Assembly (NCBI RefSeq): GCF_039655865.1
Contig: NZ_JBBYXL010000006.1
Span: 359,985-423,984, forward strand
Reading direction: 5' to 3'
Source of the DNA: Prosthecobacter sp. SYSU 5D2
Lineage (GTDB): Bacteria > Verrucomicrobiota > Verrucomicrobiia > Verrucomicrobiales > Verrucomicrobiaceae
DNA length: 64,000 bases
Part shown: positions 27,412-38,389 of the stretch, in pieces
How the letters are laid out: every line of letters starts with the position of its first letter
Position numbering within the stretch: the stretch's first letter is position 1
The notes under the pieces: generated by a model
Told to the model about the DNA's origin: nothing
The model's database searches: none
What the model saw: only the letters and a program-made list of their open reading frames with translations
Position numbers and translations under genes: made by a program

Positions 27412-27965
27412 TGGAAACCTCCTTCTTCCAGCATGATTTCTTCAACGAAATAGCGGGTTTTCGGAGACAGCCTGGATTCGTCGTAATAGCGTGAAACGAT
27501 TTCCAGCACCTGATTTACGTCTTTGAGTCCAAGATGCCGGATCAAGGTTTGAACATCCGCCATGTCACCGGAGGTATCGTAATCGCCGGTTCGTGCGGCC
27601 AGGCATTTCATTGCCAGCAGATAATGGGCAGAGGGCCGAAGAACGCGAAGATGAGTGAATTGCGGCATGCCCTCGGCAACAAGATCTCCCGAACTGGACA
27701 TCCAGCCTTTCACTCCATCATTCAACCATGCCTGGGGTAGATCCAACTCCTGAGCCACCTCTTCAATGGCGCCAGACACAACGGCTTTGGGAACAAAAAT
27801 TCCATCCACATCACGTGTGCTCTGACGGGCATCAAAAGCCAAGATCATGGCTGCGCCTCCAAAAATGCACAGCTCTCCCGTCACCTCTTTGGCAGCAAGC
27901 TTCCCATTTAACGCCGTGAGGGCGTCAATGATTTGCTCTTTGGAAAGCTGGAAATTGGAAATCAT
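27408..27965 (-). CDS. DUF6036/AbiEii-like nucleotidyltransferase
   Basis: The 185-residue protein shows the minimal nucleotidyltransferase signature: GG at 36-37 in CIFGGAAMIL, then D52-x-D54 in STRDVDGIF. The rest of the DUF6036/AbiEii-type fold follows, including a conserved YLLAMKCLAAR helix and DMADVQTLIRHL. Family members are often toxin components that transfer nucleotides to tRNA or proteins. It lies 45 bp after the gyrB stop and overlaps the partner gene by 4 bp, inside the gyrase operon. Activity and target are not known. Confidence 0.75.
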   Translation of the reverse strand: MISNFQLSKEQIIDALTALNGKLAAKEVTGELCIFGGAAMILAFDARQSTRDVDGIFVPKAVVSGAIEEVAQELDLPQAWLNDGVKGWMSSSGDLVAEGMPQFTHLRVLRPSAHYLLAMKCLAARTGDYDTSGDMADVQTLIRHLGLKDVNQVLEIVSRYYDESRLSPKTRYFVEEIMLEEGGFQ

Positions 27966-28010
27966 GAACAGTTCCTCGCCATGGACAGGAATGAAACCTG
28001 GGCGGAAGGA

Positions 28011-30764
<2,754 letters not shown>

Positions 30765-30798
30765 TTAAAGATGGCCGTTCCAGCAGACCTGAAACGGT

Positions 30799-32763
30799 TC
30801 ACTTTTTCAGCTTCCAATTTGCATCAAAAAAGTCTGCCGCGACCACCTTCCCGGCGGTTTCCGCATTGGGCGGCTGGGTGATGTCAAGGATGGCCCAATC
30901 GGGCAGTTTCGGATTCTGCAGGGAGTTGGTGCGGTCGTGCGCCTCGCGGAAAGTGAGGCCGGAATTGAGGATGATGGTTCCGCGTGGCTCCAGGGGATTG
31001 GGGCGGATCATGACCGGGACGTGCGTGCTGCCATCAACGGAGTGGGTGCCGAGGACAAGCTTCTCTTTGGTCCAGGAAAGTGGCAGGCTGGCCGTGCTGC
31101 CCGCGCCGAGGACTTTGGCCACCAGAGGATTGGAGGCGGCATCGCCCCACAAGACGAGTGTGTAGCGCAGCATGTCATCGGGAGTGACTTCAGCGGCCTT
31201 TTTCACCCGCACATCCCCGCGCATCAGGCTGCGCCAGCGGGTGAGGAAGTGGCTGGATTCGGCATTGACCCAGGCGGTCACTTGGGGCGAGGCGCCGTCG
31301 CCTTCTGGCAGCACGACGAGGAAGGGACGCTTCAAGGGCTCCTCTATGGGGCCGCTCTCGGGCTTTTTCAATGAGGCGGTGTTCTCTTTGTCGGATTGGG
31401 CCTTCCAGGTGCCTTTGGCATCGCGGAGAAAAACGGACCCGCTGGCCAGCTTTTGCCCGTCTATTTCATAAGATGCCGCTTTGATGGCGGGATCGAACCT
31501 GACAGCCGCCACGTTCTTGGTTTTCGCGCGGAGCACTTGGCCGTCCATTTCAGCCTCAATGCGGGTATCTTCCCATTGCTTTTCCTGCGCCAGGAGTTGC
31601 ACCCAGAACATCTTGTTATACCCCAGCGTCTTGCTTTGCAGCACCACCTTCTTCGGCATCGGGTCCCTGCCCTTTTCGACGGCGGCTTCGATCTTGGCCT
31701 GCACTTCCTTGATGACCTCGGGGTGATATTTGTGGCCCATGCCGGGGCCGATGAGATGGGGGATGGTGAGACCTTCGTTTTTGAGGATGCCTTCCATGTA
31801 CGCAGCTGCATCGCGCTGGGTGTCATTTTCACCGCTATAGACAATGAGGGGGACGTTGAAGAAATTGCGCGCATAGTCGGGCACGTCATAGACGCCCCAG
31901 AGGGTCTGCTCATACCAGGCGGGGTATTTGTCCGGTGTGAGCTTTTGATAGCGCTTCACATCGGCAAAACCGGCTCCGGCGTGAACGCAGGCCCATTGGT
32001 CGGCAAAGTGTGCGCCGATGTGCCAGGCTCCTGCGCCGCCCATGCTGAAGCCGGCGAGGGCGATGCGGTTTTCATCCACATTGAAGCGTGCTTTGGCATC
32101 GTCGCGGGCTTCGAAGACATCGGTCTCGCCTGCGCTTTTCCAGCCGTTGCAGTAGCGACCAAAGGGATGGATGACAATCGTGCCCTTCGGCTGGAACTGG
32201 CCGGGCTTCTTCGATGTCAGTTTGCCATAGACAAAATGCAGGTCGGTGGCGGTATCGCCACGGCCATGCAGCCAGATCCACATGGGGACGGGTTTCTTGC
32301 CTTTGCCAAAGGACAGGCCTTCGGGCACCTCGACGCCATAAGGCTGGGGGCTGCCATCAATGGCGGAATAAAAACCGAGGACTTTGTTCCCGCTGCCTTC
32401 CATCCACGGCGTCTTGCCGTTCTTCAGGGCGGCTATGCGGATTTTGGCCTCCACAAGCAAGGTGGAGACCTTTTTGATGCCGTCCTCGGGCTTCTTGTCA
32501 TACCATTCATCGAAGTCCAGCGCGTAGCGGACGGCTTTGAGGAAGATGTCGGCATCGGCAGCACGCTCGTGGTTTTTCACGGCCTGAAAGGAGGCGGTGA
32601 CGGCGGCGAGTTCTTGTTCAATGGCGGCTTCCTGTGCCTCCGAAAGGGCAGCGATGGGCTTCGGTGGCAGGCTGCCACGGAAGGAGGCCGTGGCTCCGTC
32701 AGAACGGAGCTGGGCACTGGCCAGGGTGGCAAAGGAGAAAAGGAGGAGCAACGGGCGATACAT
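30799..32763 (-). CDS. Secreted alpha/beta hydrolase (prolyl oligopeptidase/esterase-like)
   Basis: The 654-residue protein has an N-terminal signal peptide (LLLLFSFATLASAQ) and a helical region. An alpha/beta-hydrolase domain follows, with nucleophile elbow GFSMGGAG (Ser240), oxyanion-region LHGRGD (165-170), a likely acid Asp314 in GENDTQ and the catalytic His344 in GMGHKYHPE. The C-terminal 280 residues are beta-rich and unclassified. It is predicted to be an exported esterase or peptidase. It follows the sulfatase genes (57 bp) on the same strand, suggesting a role in carbohydrate-ester removal. Confidence 0.8.
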   Translation of the reverse strand: MYRPLLLLFSFATLASAQLRSDGATASFRGSLPPKPIAALSEAQEAAIEQELAAVTASFQAVKNHERAADADIFLKAVRYALDFDEWYDKKPEDGIKKVSTLLVEAKIRIAALKNGKTPWMEGSGNKVLGFYSAIDGSPQPYGVEVPEGLSFGKGKKPVPMWIWLHGRGDTATDLHFVYGKLTSKKPGQFQPKGTIVIHPFGRYCNGWKSAGETDVFEARDDAKARFNVDENRIALAGFSMGGAGAWHIGAHFADQWACVHAGAGFADVKRYQKLTPDKYPAWYEQTLWGVYDVPDYARNFFNVPLIVYSGENDTQRDAAAYMEGILKNEGLTIPHLIGPGMGHKYHPEVIKEVQAKIEAAVEKGRDPMPKKVVLQSKTLGYNKMFWVQLLAQEKQWEDTRIEAEMDGQVLRAKTKNVAAVRFDPAIKAASYEIDGQKLASGSVFLRDAKGTWKAQSDKENTASLKKPESGPIEEPLKRPFLVVLPEGDGASPQVTAWVNAESSHFLTRWRSLMRGDVRVKKAAEVTPDDMLRYTLVLWGDAASNPLVAKVLGAGSTASLPLSWTKEKLVLGTHSVDGSTHVPVMIRPNPLEPRGTIILNSGLTFREAHDRTNSLQNPKLPDWAILDITQPPNAETAGKVVAADFFDANWKLKK

Positions 32764-32820
32764 AGGCCTTGCATAACGACGGCCCAGACGCGGAGCAATC
32801 AGGAAATGCAGGCCGTCAGA

Positions 32821-34158
32821 TCACTCCGGGCGCTGCCAGGGGGTGGCACCGCCGCGCTGGATGTGCTGGCGAAGGGCGGTGGACATCTCGTTGAAGATCT
32901 TGGGGGCCTTGGCGCGGAGGTTGTTTTTCTCCTGAGGATCGTTCTTCAGATTGTAGAGTTCCAGCGGGCTGTAGGGATCGTTTTGAAGCAGCTTCCAATC
33001 GCCCCGGATGAGGGCTTCGTAGCTCTTGCCGCCATAGGCACCGCCGCCTTCACGACGGACAAAGTAGAGATCGCGCACAGCTTCCACGGGCTCGCCCTTC
33101 AGCACGGGCACGAGGCTCACGGCATCCAAAGCCGCGCTGGGTTTGGCACCGGCCAGCTCGAGGAAGGTGGGGAAGAGGTCAAAGTTCAGCCCGGCATAGT
33201 CGCTGGTGGAGCGGGGTTTTACTTCGCCGGGCCAACGCACCATGAAAGGGACGCGCAGGCCGCCATCGTAATGACTCTGCTTGCCATCGCGCCAGGGATC
33301 GTTGTTTTGCGCGTGGGGCAGCGAGCCGCCGTTGTCGGCGGTGAAGACGACGACGGTGTTTTGATCCAGCCCGTATTCCTTCAGCGCCGCCAGCACCTGG
33401 CCAATGCGGTCATCCAAGTGCTCGACAAAGGCGACAGTTTGGGCACGTTTTGCATCCATGTCAGGGGTGCGTTTTTGGACCTTGGCCAGCCAGTCGGCAG
33501 GTGGCTCGATGGGGAAATGCGGGGCGTTAAACGCGAGGTAAAGGAAGAAAGGCTGATCCTTGGCCTGGGCGCGTTCTTTGAAATAATCGCCTGCCCAGGC
33601 GGAGAAGAGATCGGTGGCGTGGCCTTCCGGTTGGATGACCTCGGCGTTGCGACGCATGTAGTTATTCCCGTGGCGCTCATGCGTGATGTAGCTGTCCATC
33701 ATGTCCCCTAGGAAACCGTGGAAGAAATCAAAACCGCGCTCATTGGGTGTATTCGGGGATTCCAGGCCCAGGTGCCATTTGCCAATGATGGCGGTGTGAT
33801 AACCGGCCTTTTTGAGCTCGTCCGCAATCGTCGGGACTTTCGGATCGAAGTAGCCCCAGGAGTTTTCCGGCTGGGTGCGGATGACACCCGGCACACCCAC
33901 GCGGTCCGCATACCGCCCGGTGAGCAAGGCCGCGCGTGACGGTGAGCAGACGGTGCAATTGGCCCGCATCCGGGTAAAGAGCATGCCTTCTTTGGCAAGC
34001 TGGTCAATGTGCGGCGTGAGGACATCGGATTCGTGATAGGTGGAGACATCGCCGTAGCCGTGGTCATCGGTGAAGATGATGAGGAAATTCGGGCGGTTGG
34101 CGCCAGCCTCCGAGAAGGCAATGAGACAGCTGAGGGTGAGCAACGAAAGGAACTTCAT
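32821..34158 (-). CDS. Secreted type I sulfatase (desulfation locus)
   Basis: The 445-residue exported sulfatase (signal about 1-18) has the N-terminal metal site FTDDHGYGD, the formylglycine motif C71-S-P-S-R followed by AALLTGRY, a KWHLG loop, and FTADNGG near the middle. C-S-P-S-R is the cysteine-type motif that must be converted to formylglycine by an enzyme encoded elsewhere. It removes sulfate esters, most likely from polysaccharides. It starts 18 bp after the preceding sulfatase stop. Confidence 0.93.
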   Translation of the reverse strand: MKFLSLLTLSCLIAFSEAGANRPNFLIIFTDDHGYGDVSTYHESDVLTPHIDQLAKEGMLFTRMRANCTVCSPSRAALLTGRYADRVGVPGVIRTQPENSWGYFDPKVPTIADELKKAGYHTAIIGKWHLGLESPNTPNERGFDFFHGFLGDMMDSYITHERHGNNYMRRNAEVIQPEGHATDLFSAWAGDYFKERAQAKDQPFFLYLAFNAPHFPIEPPADWLAKVQKRTPDMDAKRAQTVAFVEHLDDRIGQVLAALKEYGLDQNTVVVFTADNGGSLPHAQNNDPWRDGKQSHYDGGLRVPFMVRWPGEVKPRSTSDYAGLNFDLFPTFLELAGAKPSAALDAVSLVPVLKGEPVEAVRDLYFVRREGGGAYGGKSYEALIRGDWKLLQNDPYSPLELYNLKNDPQEKNNLRAKAPKIFNEMSTALRQHIQRGGATPWQRPE

Positions 34159-34176
34159 GAGGTCTCTGGAGGGAAA

Positions 34177-36003
34177 TCAGTCAAGCAGGGTCAGGGTGAC
34201 GCGGCGGACATCCATGACGGACTTACCGGGTATTTCGAGAGCGCGGAGGGTCAGTTCGCCTTGGCCGGATTCCAGTTTCATCTCGCCCAGGTTCAGGGTG
34301 CGGAATTCCTTCATCGTGGATTCAGCCGGAGGACGTGGCAGGGTGTCCTGGTTGGTATAGAGCGGCGGGTCCCAGCCGGGGCTTACCTTGCCACTGAGAC
34401 GGCTGTCTTTGAATCTAAGCTCAATGGTGGAACCTGCATCGGCGATGGGGCAGGTATAATCGATGGTGACATCATACCGGCCTGCGGTGTTCACATCCAG
34501 CAGCCAGACGATGTGGCCGTCCTTACTGGTCCAGTTGACAAAATAAGAGCAATTGGGTGCGCCGCTGCTGCGTTCCACGCCGCCGCGCGGCTCTCCATCG
34601 CGGGCAGGCAGCATGGTGATGGGGAACTCACGGTATCCCACTGTGAGAGGGCGGGCATCTACGGCATTGCGGGAATCGGTCCCCTTGCCTTTGCCTTTGC
34701 CCTTCTTGGAGTCTTTGGCCTTGTCCTTGGGCTTCGCGCCTTCGGCATTGCCGAAGACCTCCTGGCGCCAGGACTTCACCGCTGCGGTGAGTTTACTGGC
34801 CAGGACGGGCTCCTTGTCATTGACGGGCGTGGTCTGGCCGGGATCGGCCAGCATGTCATAAAGCTTGCCTGCATTATCCAGGCGATGCGTCTGGGTGCGC
34901 ACGCTGGCATTCATCGCCCAGGTGGAAAAGATCATGCGGTCTGGCCACTCGACGTTTTCCTTCATCAGCAAGGGTGAGAGGTCGCGGCCATCCAGAGGCT
35001 TGTCGCCCACGCGTGGCACATCGGCCAGTGAGGTGAGGGTGGGCAGCAGATCAATGGCCCCGCTGATCTGCGGGACTACATGCCCTTTGGGCAATTTCGC
35101 AGGCCAGGAGATGAACATGGGGGAGCGTACGCCGCCTTCATCCGTCTTGCCTTTATGGCCTTTCATACCGCCGGTCCAACGGTTGCTGTTGGGGCCGTTG
35201 TCGGAGAAGTAAATGACGATGGTGTTATCGCTCAGGCCATTCTCTTTCAGTTTGGTCAGCACACGGCCGACGTTCCAGTCCTGGTTTTCCACCATGGCCA
35301 GGGCGCAGCGTGTCACATCAGCCACTTCCTTTTCCGCATCTGTCGCGGTCTGGGTGATGGCCATGTCCTTGAAGCGCTGCCAGTCTTTTTCGGGGGCGGC
35401 CCACGGAGAGTGGGGGGTGGTGAAGGGCACGTAGCAGAAGAAGGGCTTGTCCTTGTTTTGCTCAATGAAATTCAGGGCCTTGTCCGTGCAGATGTCCACG
35501 ATGTATCCCTTCTCACGCACCATCTTGCCATTGTGCTCCAGCGGCGGATCAAAGTATTCGCCCCAATGGCCCGCCGTATGACCAAAGTATTCATCAAAAC
35601 CACGCGCCATGGGATGATAAGGCCATTGGCTGCCGTTGTGCCACTTGCCAAAGGCACCGGTGGCATAACCAGAAGCTTTGAAAGCATCTGCCACGGTTTT
35701 TTCATCCAGGTTCAGCCGCTCCTGGCCGGTGGAGACGCCGCGCACACCACCACGCGGATGATAACGTCCGGTCAGGTATTCTGCCCGTGTGGGCGAGCAC
35801 ACCGGGCAGACATAAAAGCGGTCCAGGGTGACACCGTTTTTAGCAATGGAATCAATGTTCGGCGTGGCCACCATCGTATTGCCATTCTGGCTGTAATCTC
35901 CCCAGCCGGCATCGTCCGCGAGAAAGACGACGACATTCGGTTTGGAGGACTGGCCAAAGGCCAGCGTCGTGAGGCTGAGGAGGACGAGCAAAAAAGGTTT
36001 CAT
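34177..36003 (-). CDS. Secreted sulfatase with C-terminal appended beta-rich domain
   Basis: The 608-residue protein has a signal (LLVLLSLTTLAFGQ), metal motif FLADDAGWGD, and formylglycine site C69-S-P-T-R followed by AEYLTGRY. Later FGKWHNG and YFSDNGPNSNRW complete the sulfatase fold. After about residue 450 comes a Lys/Gly-rich linker (KDKAKDSKKGKGKGKG), then a beta-sandwich-like domain of about 130 residues (VDARPLTVGYREFPITML onward). This second domain may bind carbohydrate. The ATG at 36003 gives the correct signal peptide. It is divergent from the golvesin-like gene. Confidence 0.92.
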   Translation of the reverse strand: MKPFLLVLLSLTTLAFGQSSKPNVVVFLADDAGWGDYSQNGNTMVATPNIDSIAKNGVTLDRFYVCPVCSPTRAEYLTGRYHPRGGVRGVSTGQERLNLDEKTVADAFKASGYATGAFGKWHNGSQWPYHPMARGFDEYFGHTAGHWGEYFDPPLEHNGKMVREKGYIVDICTDKALNFIEQNKDKPFFCYVPFTTPHSPWAAPEKDWQRFKDMAITQTATDAEKEVADVTRCALAMVENQDWNVGRVLTKLKENGLSDNTIVIYFSDNGPNSNRWTGGMKGHKGKTDEGGVRSPMFISWPAKLPKGHVVPQISGAIDLLPTLTSLADVPRVGDKPLDGRDLSPLLMKENVEWPDRMIFSTWAMNASVRTQTHRLDNAGKLYDMLADPGQTTPVNDKEPVLASKLTAAVKSWRQEVFGNAEGAKPKDKAKDSKKGKGKGKGTDSRNAVDARPLTVGYREFPITMLPARDGEPRGGVERSSGAPNCSYFVNWTSKDGHIVWLLDVNTAGRYDVTIDYTCPIADAGSTIELRFKDSRLSGKVSPGWDPPLYTNQDTLPRPPAESTMKEFRTLNLGEMKLESGQGELTLRALEIPGKSVMDVRRVTLTLLD

Positions 36004-36130
36004 GGCTGGGAACGGGCCGGCTGGCAGAACACGGGAAACGCAGTCACTCACCTTTTCCTTCACTGAAAAACGTCATTCTCCCGTCACACTCCGGCTTGCC
36101 AGGCAGAGCATAGGTGGACAAGACTGCGGC

Positions 36131-36727
36131 ATGAAAATGCGCGGCCTCTTCCCTGCCATTCTGCTGCCTTGCCTGGCCTTGGGCGAAGATCCACCCAAAA
36201 GCCTGAAACCGCATCCGCAAGCGGTCGCCAACACCCATGCTCCCGGCGAGGTGGACCGGCCGGAGCTGGTCCCCTTCATCGTGAGCGATCCCGCTTCCCT
36301 GCCGGGGATCGTGGTGGATGAGACCGCCGCCACGCTGGGGGGTGAATGGCAGTACTCCACGCATACGCCGCCCTATGTCGGCCTGGGCTACCTGCACGAC
36401 ATGAAGAGCGGCAAGGGCGGCAAATCCGTCACCTTCACACCAGACCTGCCCAAGGAGGGCTGGTATGAAGTACGGCTCGCGCATTGCTACAATGTCCGCC
36501 GCAGCCTACGGACTCCGGTCACGATCCACCATGAAGATGGTGAGCAGACCTTGCGCATCAACCAGCAGGAGGAACCCGCCCATGCACGGTTGTGGCGCAG
36601 CCTGGGCAAGTTCCGTTTCAAAGCCGGCCGTAAAGGCTGGGTGCGCATCTCCAATGACGGCACCGAGGATAACAAAGTGGTGATCGCCGATGCGGTCATG
36701 TTTTTGCCATTGGCAGATGGCCAGTGA
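36131..36727 (+). CDS. Secreted golvesin C-terminal-like domain protein
   Basis: The 198-residue exported protein (signal near FPAILLPCLALGED) has one beta-sandwich domain. The pattern is GEWQYSTHTPPYVGLGYLHD ... YEVRLAHCYNVRRSLRTPV ... LWRSLGKFRFKAG ... VIADAVMFLP, like the golvesin C-terminal domain found on xanthan-lyase-like and FAD-oxidoreductase proteins of this phylum. It probably binds a polysaccharide. It lies alone on the plus strand inside the minus-strand sulfatase locus, divergent from one sulfatase (127 bp between starts) and convergent with the rhodanese gene. Confidence 0.65.
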   Translation: MKMRGLFPAILLPCLALGEDPPKSLKPHPQAVANTHAPGEVDRPELVPFIVSDPASLPGIVVDETAATLGGEWQYSTHTPPYVGLGYLHDMKSGKGGKSVTFTPDLPKEGWYEVRLAHCYNVRRSLRTPVTIHHEDGEQTLRINQQEEPAHARLWRSLGKFRFKAGRKGWVRISNDGTEDNKVVIADAVMFLPLADGQ

Positions 36728-36745
36728 CCGGCTCTCAGTGACGGC

Positions 36746-37669
36746 TTACTTCGCCATGCGTGCGGACCTTTCCGCTGGCAGGGATTGGTTTTTCACCCAC
36801 ACGTATTCCTTCCAGGCACCTTCATACAGGCGCACGTCCGGATAACCCGCCACGTGCTTCAGGTAAAAGCGCACCAGGCTGCCCTCGCGAGAAGTGCCGC
36901 AGTAGCAGATGACCTTTTTATCGGGGGTGATGCCGGCCTTTTCCAGCTCGGCCTTTACTTCGGCCAGGGGCTTGAACTTGTGCGTGTTGTCCTTCTCCAT
37001 CAGGCGTGCCCAGTGGAAGCCGACCGCGCCGGGGATGTGGCCTTTGCGCAGCCACACATCGTCTTCGCCAAGGAACTCGTTCAGCGGCCGGGCATCCACC
37101 AGGACAACATCGGCTTTGTCTTTTTCAGCAAGGACATCGTCAATGTTGGCGGCGATTTCCAGAGCGGCTTTTTCGGGCAGCACACCAGCGGGGTTGCCGA
37201 AGTATTCCTGCGTGGTGGCGTTGCCCGTCTTCTTCCATTCCGGCAGACCTCCATCCAGGATGCGGATGTCTTTGATACCTTCCTTTTCCAGCACATGCGC
37301 GACCATGGTGGCACTGAGGATTTCATCATTGGGCAGCACGTCCCCCGTGGCATATACGATATGCGTGCGGTCCTTATGTGCACCGGCACGGACTAGCAGA
37401 GCCTTGGTGATGTCATCCGGCAAATACTGAACTGGAATTCCTTCGTTAGTGCCGCGCAGGGTGTCGAAATTGATGTGATGCGCGGTAGGCAGGTGGCCAC
37501 GGAAGTAGTCCTTGTAGCCGCCGCGTGTGTCCAGCACGATGGGGCGCTTGGCGGCATCGGGATTTTCAATCAGGGCCTTCGCATCGGCAGGGCTGATGAG
37601 GCTGATCTCTGCATTGAGGACAGGGGCCAGAAGTCCAGTGATCGTGAGGATGGAGAGTAAGTGTTTCAT
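36746..37669 (-). CDS. Exported tandem-rhodanese sulfurtransferase
   Basis: The 307-residue protein has a signal peptide (ILTITGLLAPVLNAE) and two rhodanese domains. The N-terminal domain (about 23-150) lacks the active cysteine (VYATGDVLPND at the loop). The C-terminal domain carries C257 in CGTSREGS, an active-site loop differing from the usual thiosulfate CRKGVT and mercaptopyruvate CGSGVT types. It should move sulfane sulfur in the periplasm. Its position among sulfatases and a PiT-family carrier suggests a link to sulfur handling. Confidence 0.85.
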   Translation of the reverse strand: MKHLLSILTITGLLAPVLNAEISLISPADAKALIENPDAAKRPIVLDTRGGYKDYFRGHLPTAHHINFDTLRGTNEGIPVQYLPDDITKALLVRAGAHKDRTHIVYATGDVLPNDEILSATMVAHVLEKEGIKDIRILDGGLPEWKKTGNATTQEYFGNPAGVLPEKAALEIAANIDDVLAEKDKADVVLVDARPLNEFLGEDDVWLRKGHIPGAVGFHWARLMEKDNTHKFKPLAEVKAELEKAGITPDKKVICYCGTSREGSLVRFYLKHVAGYPDVRLYEGAWKEYVWVKNQSLPAERSARMAK

Positions 37670-37689
37670 ATGGTTTTACGATGATCGAG

Positions 37690-38364
37690 TTAGAATTTGA
37701 AAACGAAATTGATCTTGGCGATGAAGCTCACGGAGCCTTGGTCTGGAAAGTTGGCCCAGGTCTCAAGCACGATGTGCTCGCTCAATCCATACTTGGCTCC
37801 GACAGAAGGCAGCCAGGCTTCCTGTTCACGTATCTGCACCAGGTCGGCATTCAGATTGAAATCGCGGTCCAGCAACTTCCAGGTTTTGTCCACACCGGCG
37901 AGCAGCGTGTTGCCGTTTGTCTGCACACCGTATCCGAGGTGAAACCGGGCGAAGTGAAAATCATGGGCCAGCATGGCGTAGGTGAAGGGATCTCCGGCGC
38001 GGTCAATGTCCGTCATCGCCACGCCAGCGACACCCAATGCGAAGGCTCCATCCTCCCACGGTTTAAAACCGAGTTTTGTCTGGAAAAACAGCGGACTGCT
38101 CATGTCCGAACCCAGCGGACTGTCCAGGCCCCACTCCAGATGGGCAGGTCCAAACTCCCAGCCTGTTTTGAAACCCATCCAGAACGAATGCTGGCCAGGC
38201 CCTGCTGTGGCAAACTGGTTGGCCCCGCCAAAGCTGCTGAAGGCCTGGACGGCCACGACCCGATGTGGGACGGTATCGCCAGTGGGGATGTTGTTCAGAC
38301 CCGTGGGGGTGGCCTGGAGGGAGGTGGCTGCGGCTAGCGCCAGGAGGCTGATGTATTTTTTCAT
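37690..38364 (-). CDS. Small outer-membrane beta-barrel-like protein
   Basis: The 224-residue exported protein has a signal (ISLLALAAATSLQATP) and many short alternating beta-strands ending in Phe (SFIAKINFVFKF), a typical outer-membrane barrel terminus. There is no recognisable domain. It sits 20-25 bp from the rhodanese and PiT-family genes, suggesting co-transcription. The ATG at 38364 gives the signal peptide; a longer upstream frame overlaps the PiT gene without sense. Confidence 0.6.
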   Translation of the reverse strand: MKKYISLLALAAATSLQATPTGLNNIPTGDTVPHRVVAVQAFSSFGGANQFATAGPGQHSFWMGFKTGWEFGPAHLEWGLDSPLGSDMSSPLFFQTKLGFKPWEDGAFALGVAGVAMTDIDRAGDPFTYAMLAHDFHFARFHLGYGVQTNGNTLLAGVDKTWKLLDRDFNLNADLVQIREQEAWLPSVGAKYGLSEHIVLETWANFPDQGSVSFIAKINFVFKF

Positions 38365-38389
38365 GTTCGGGAGAATGAAAAGCCAGACG

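Noticed and set aside
31396..33711. A long plus-strand frame over the hydrolase and first sulfatase genes
   Set aside because: It is an antisense shadow without recognisable motifs; the minus strand encodes Ser240 hydrolase and C71 sulfatase motifs.
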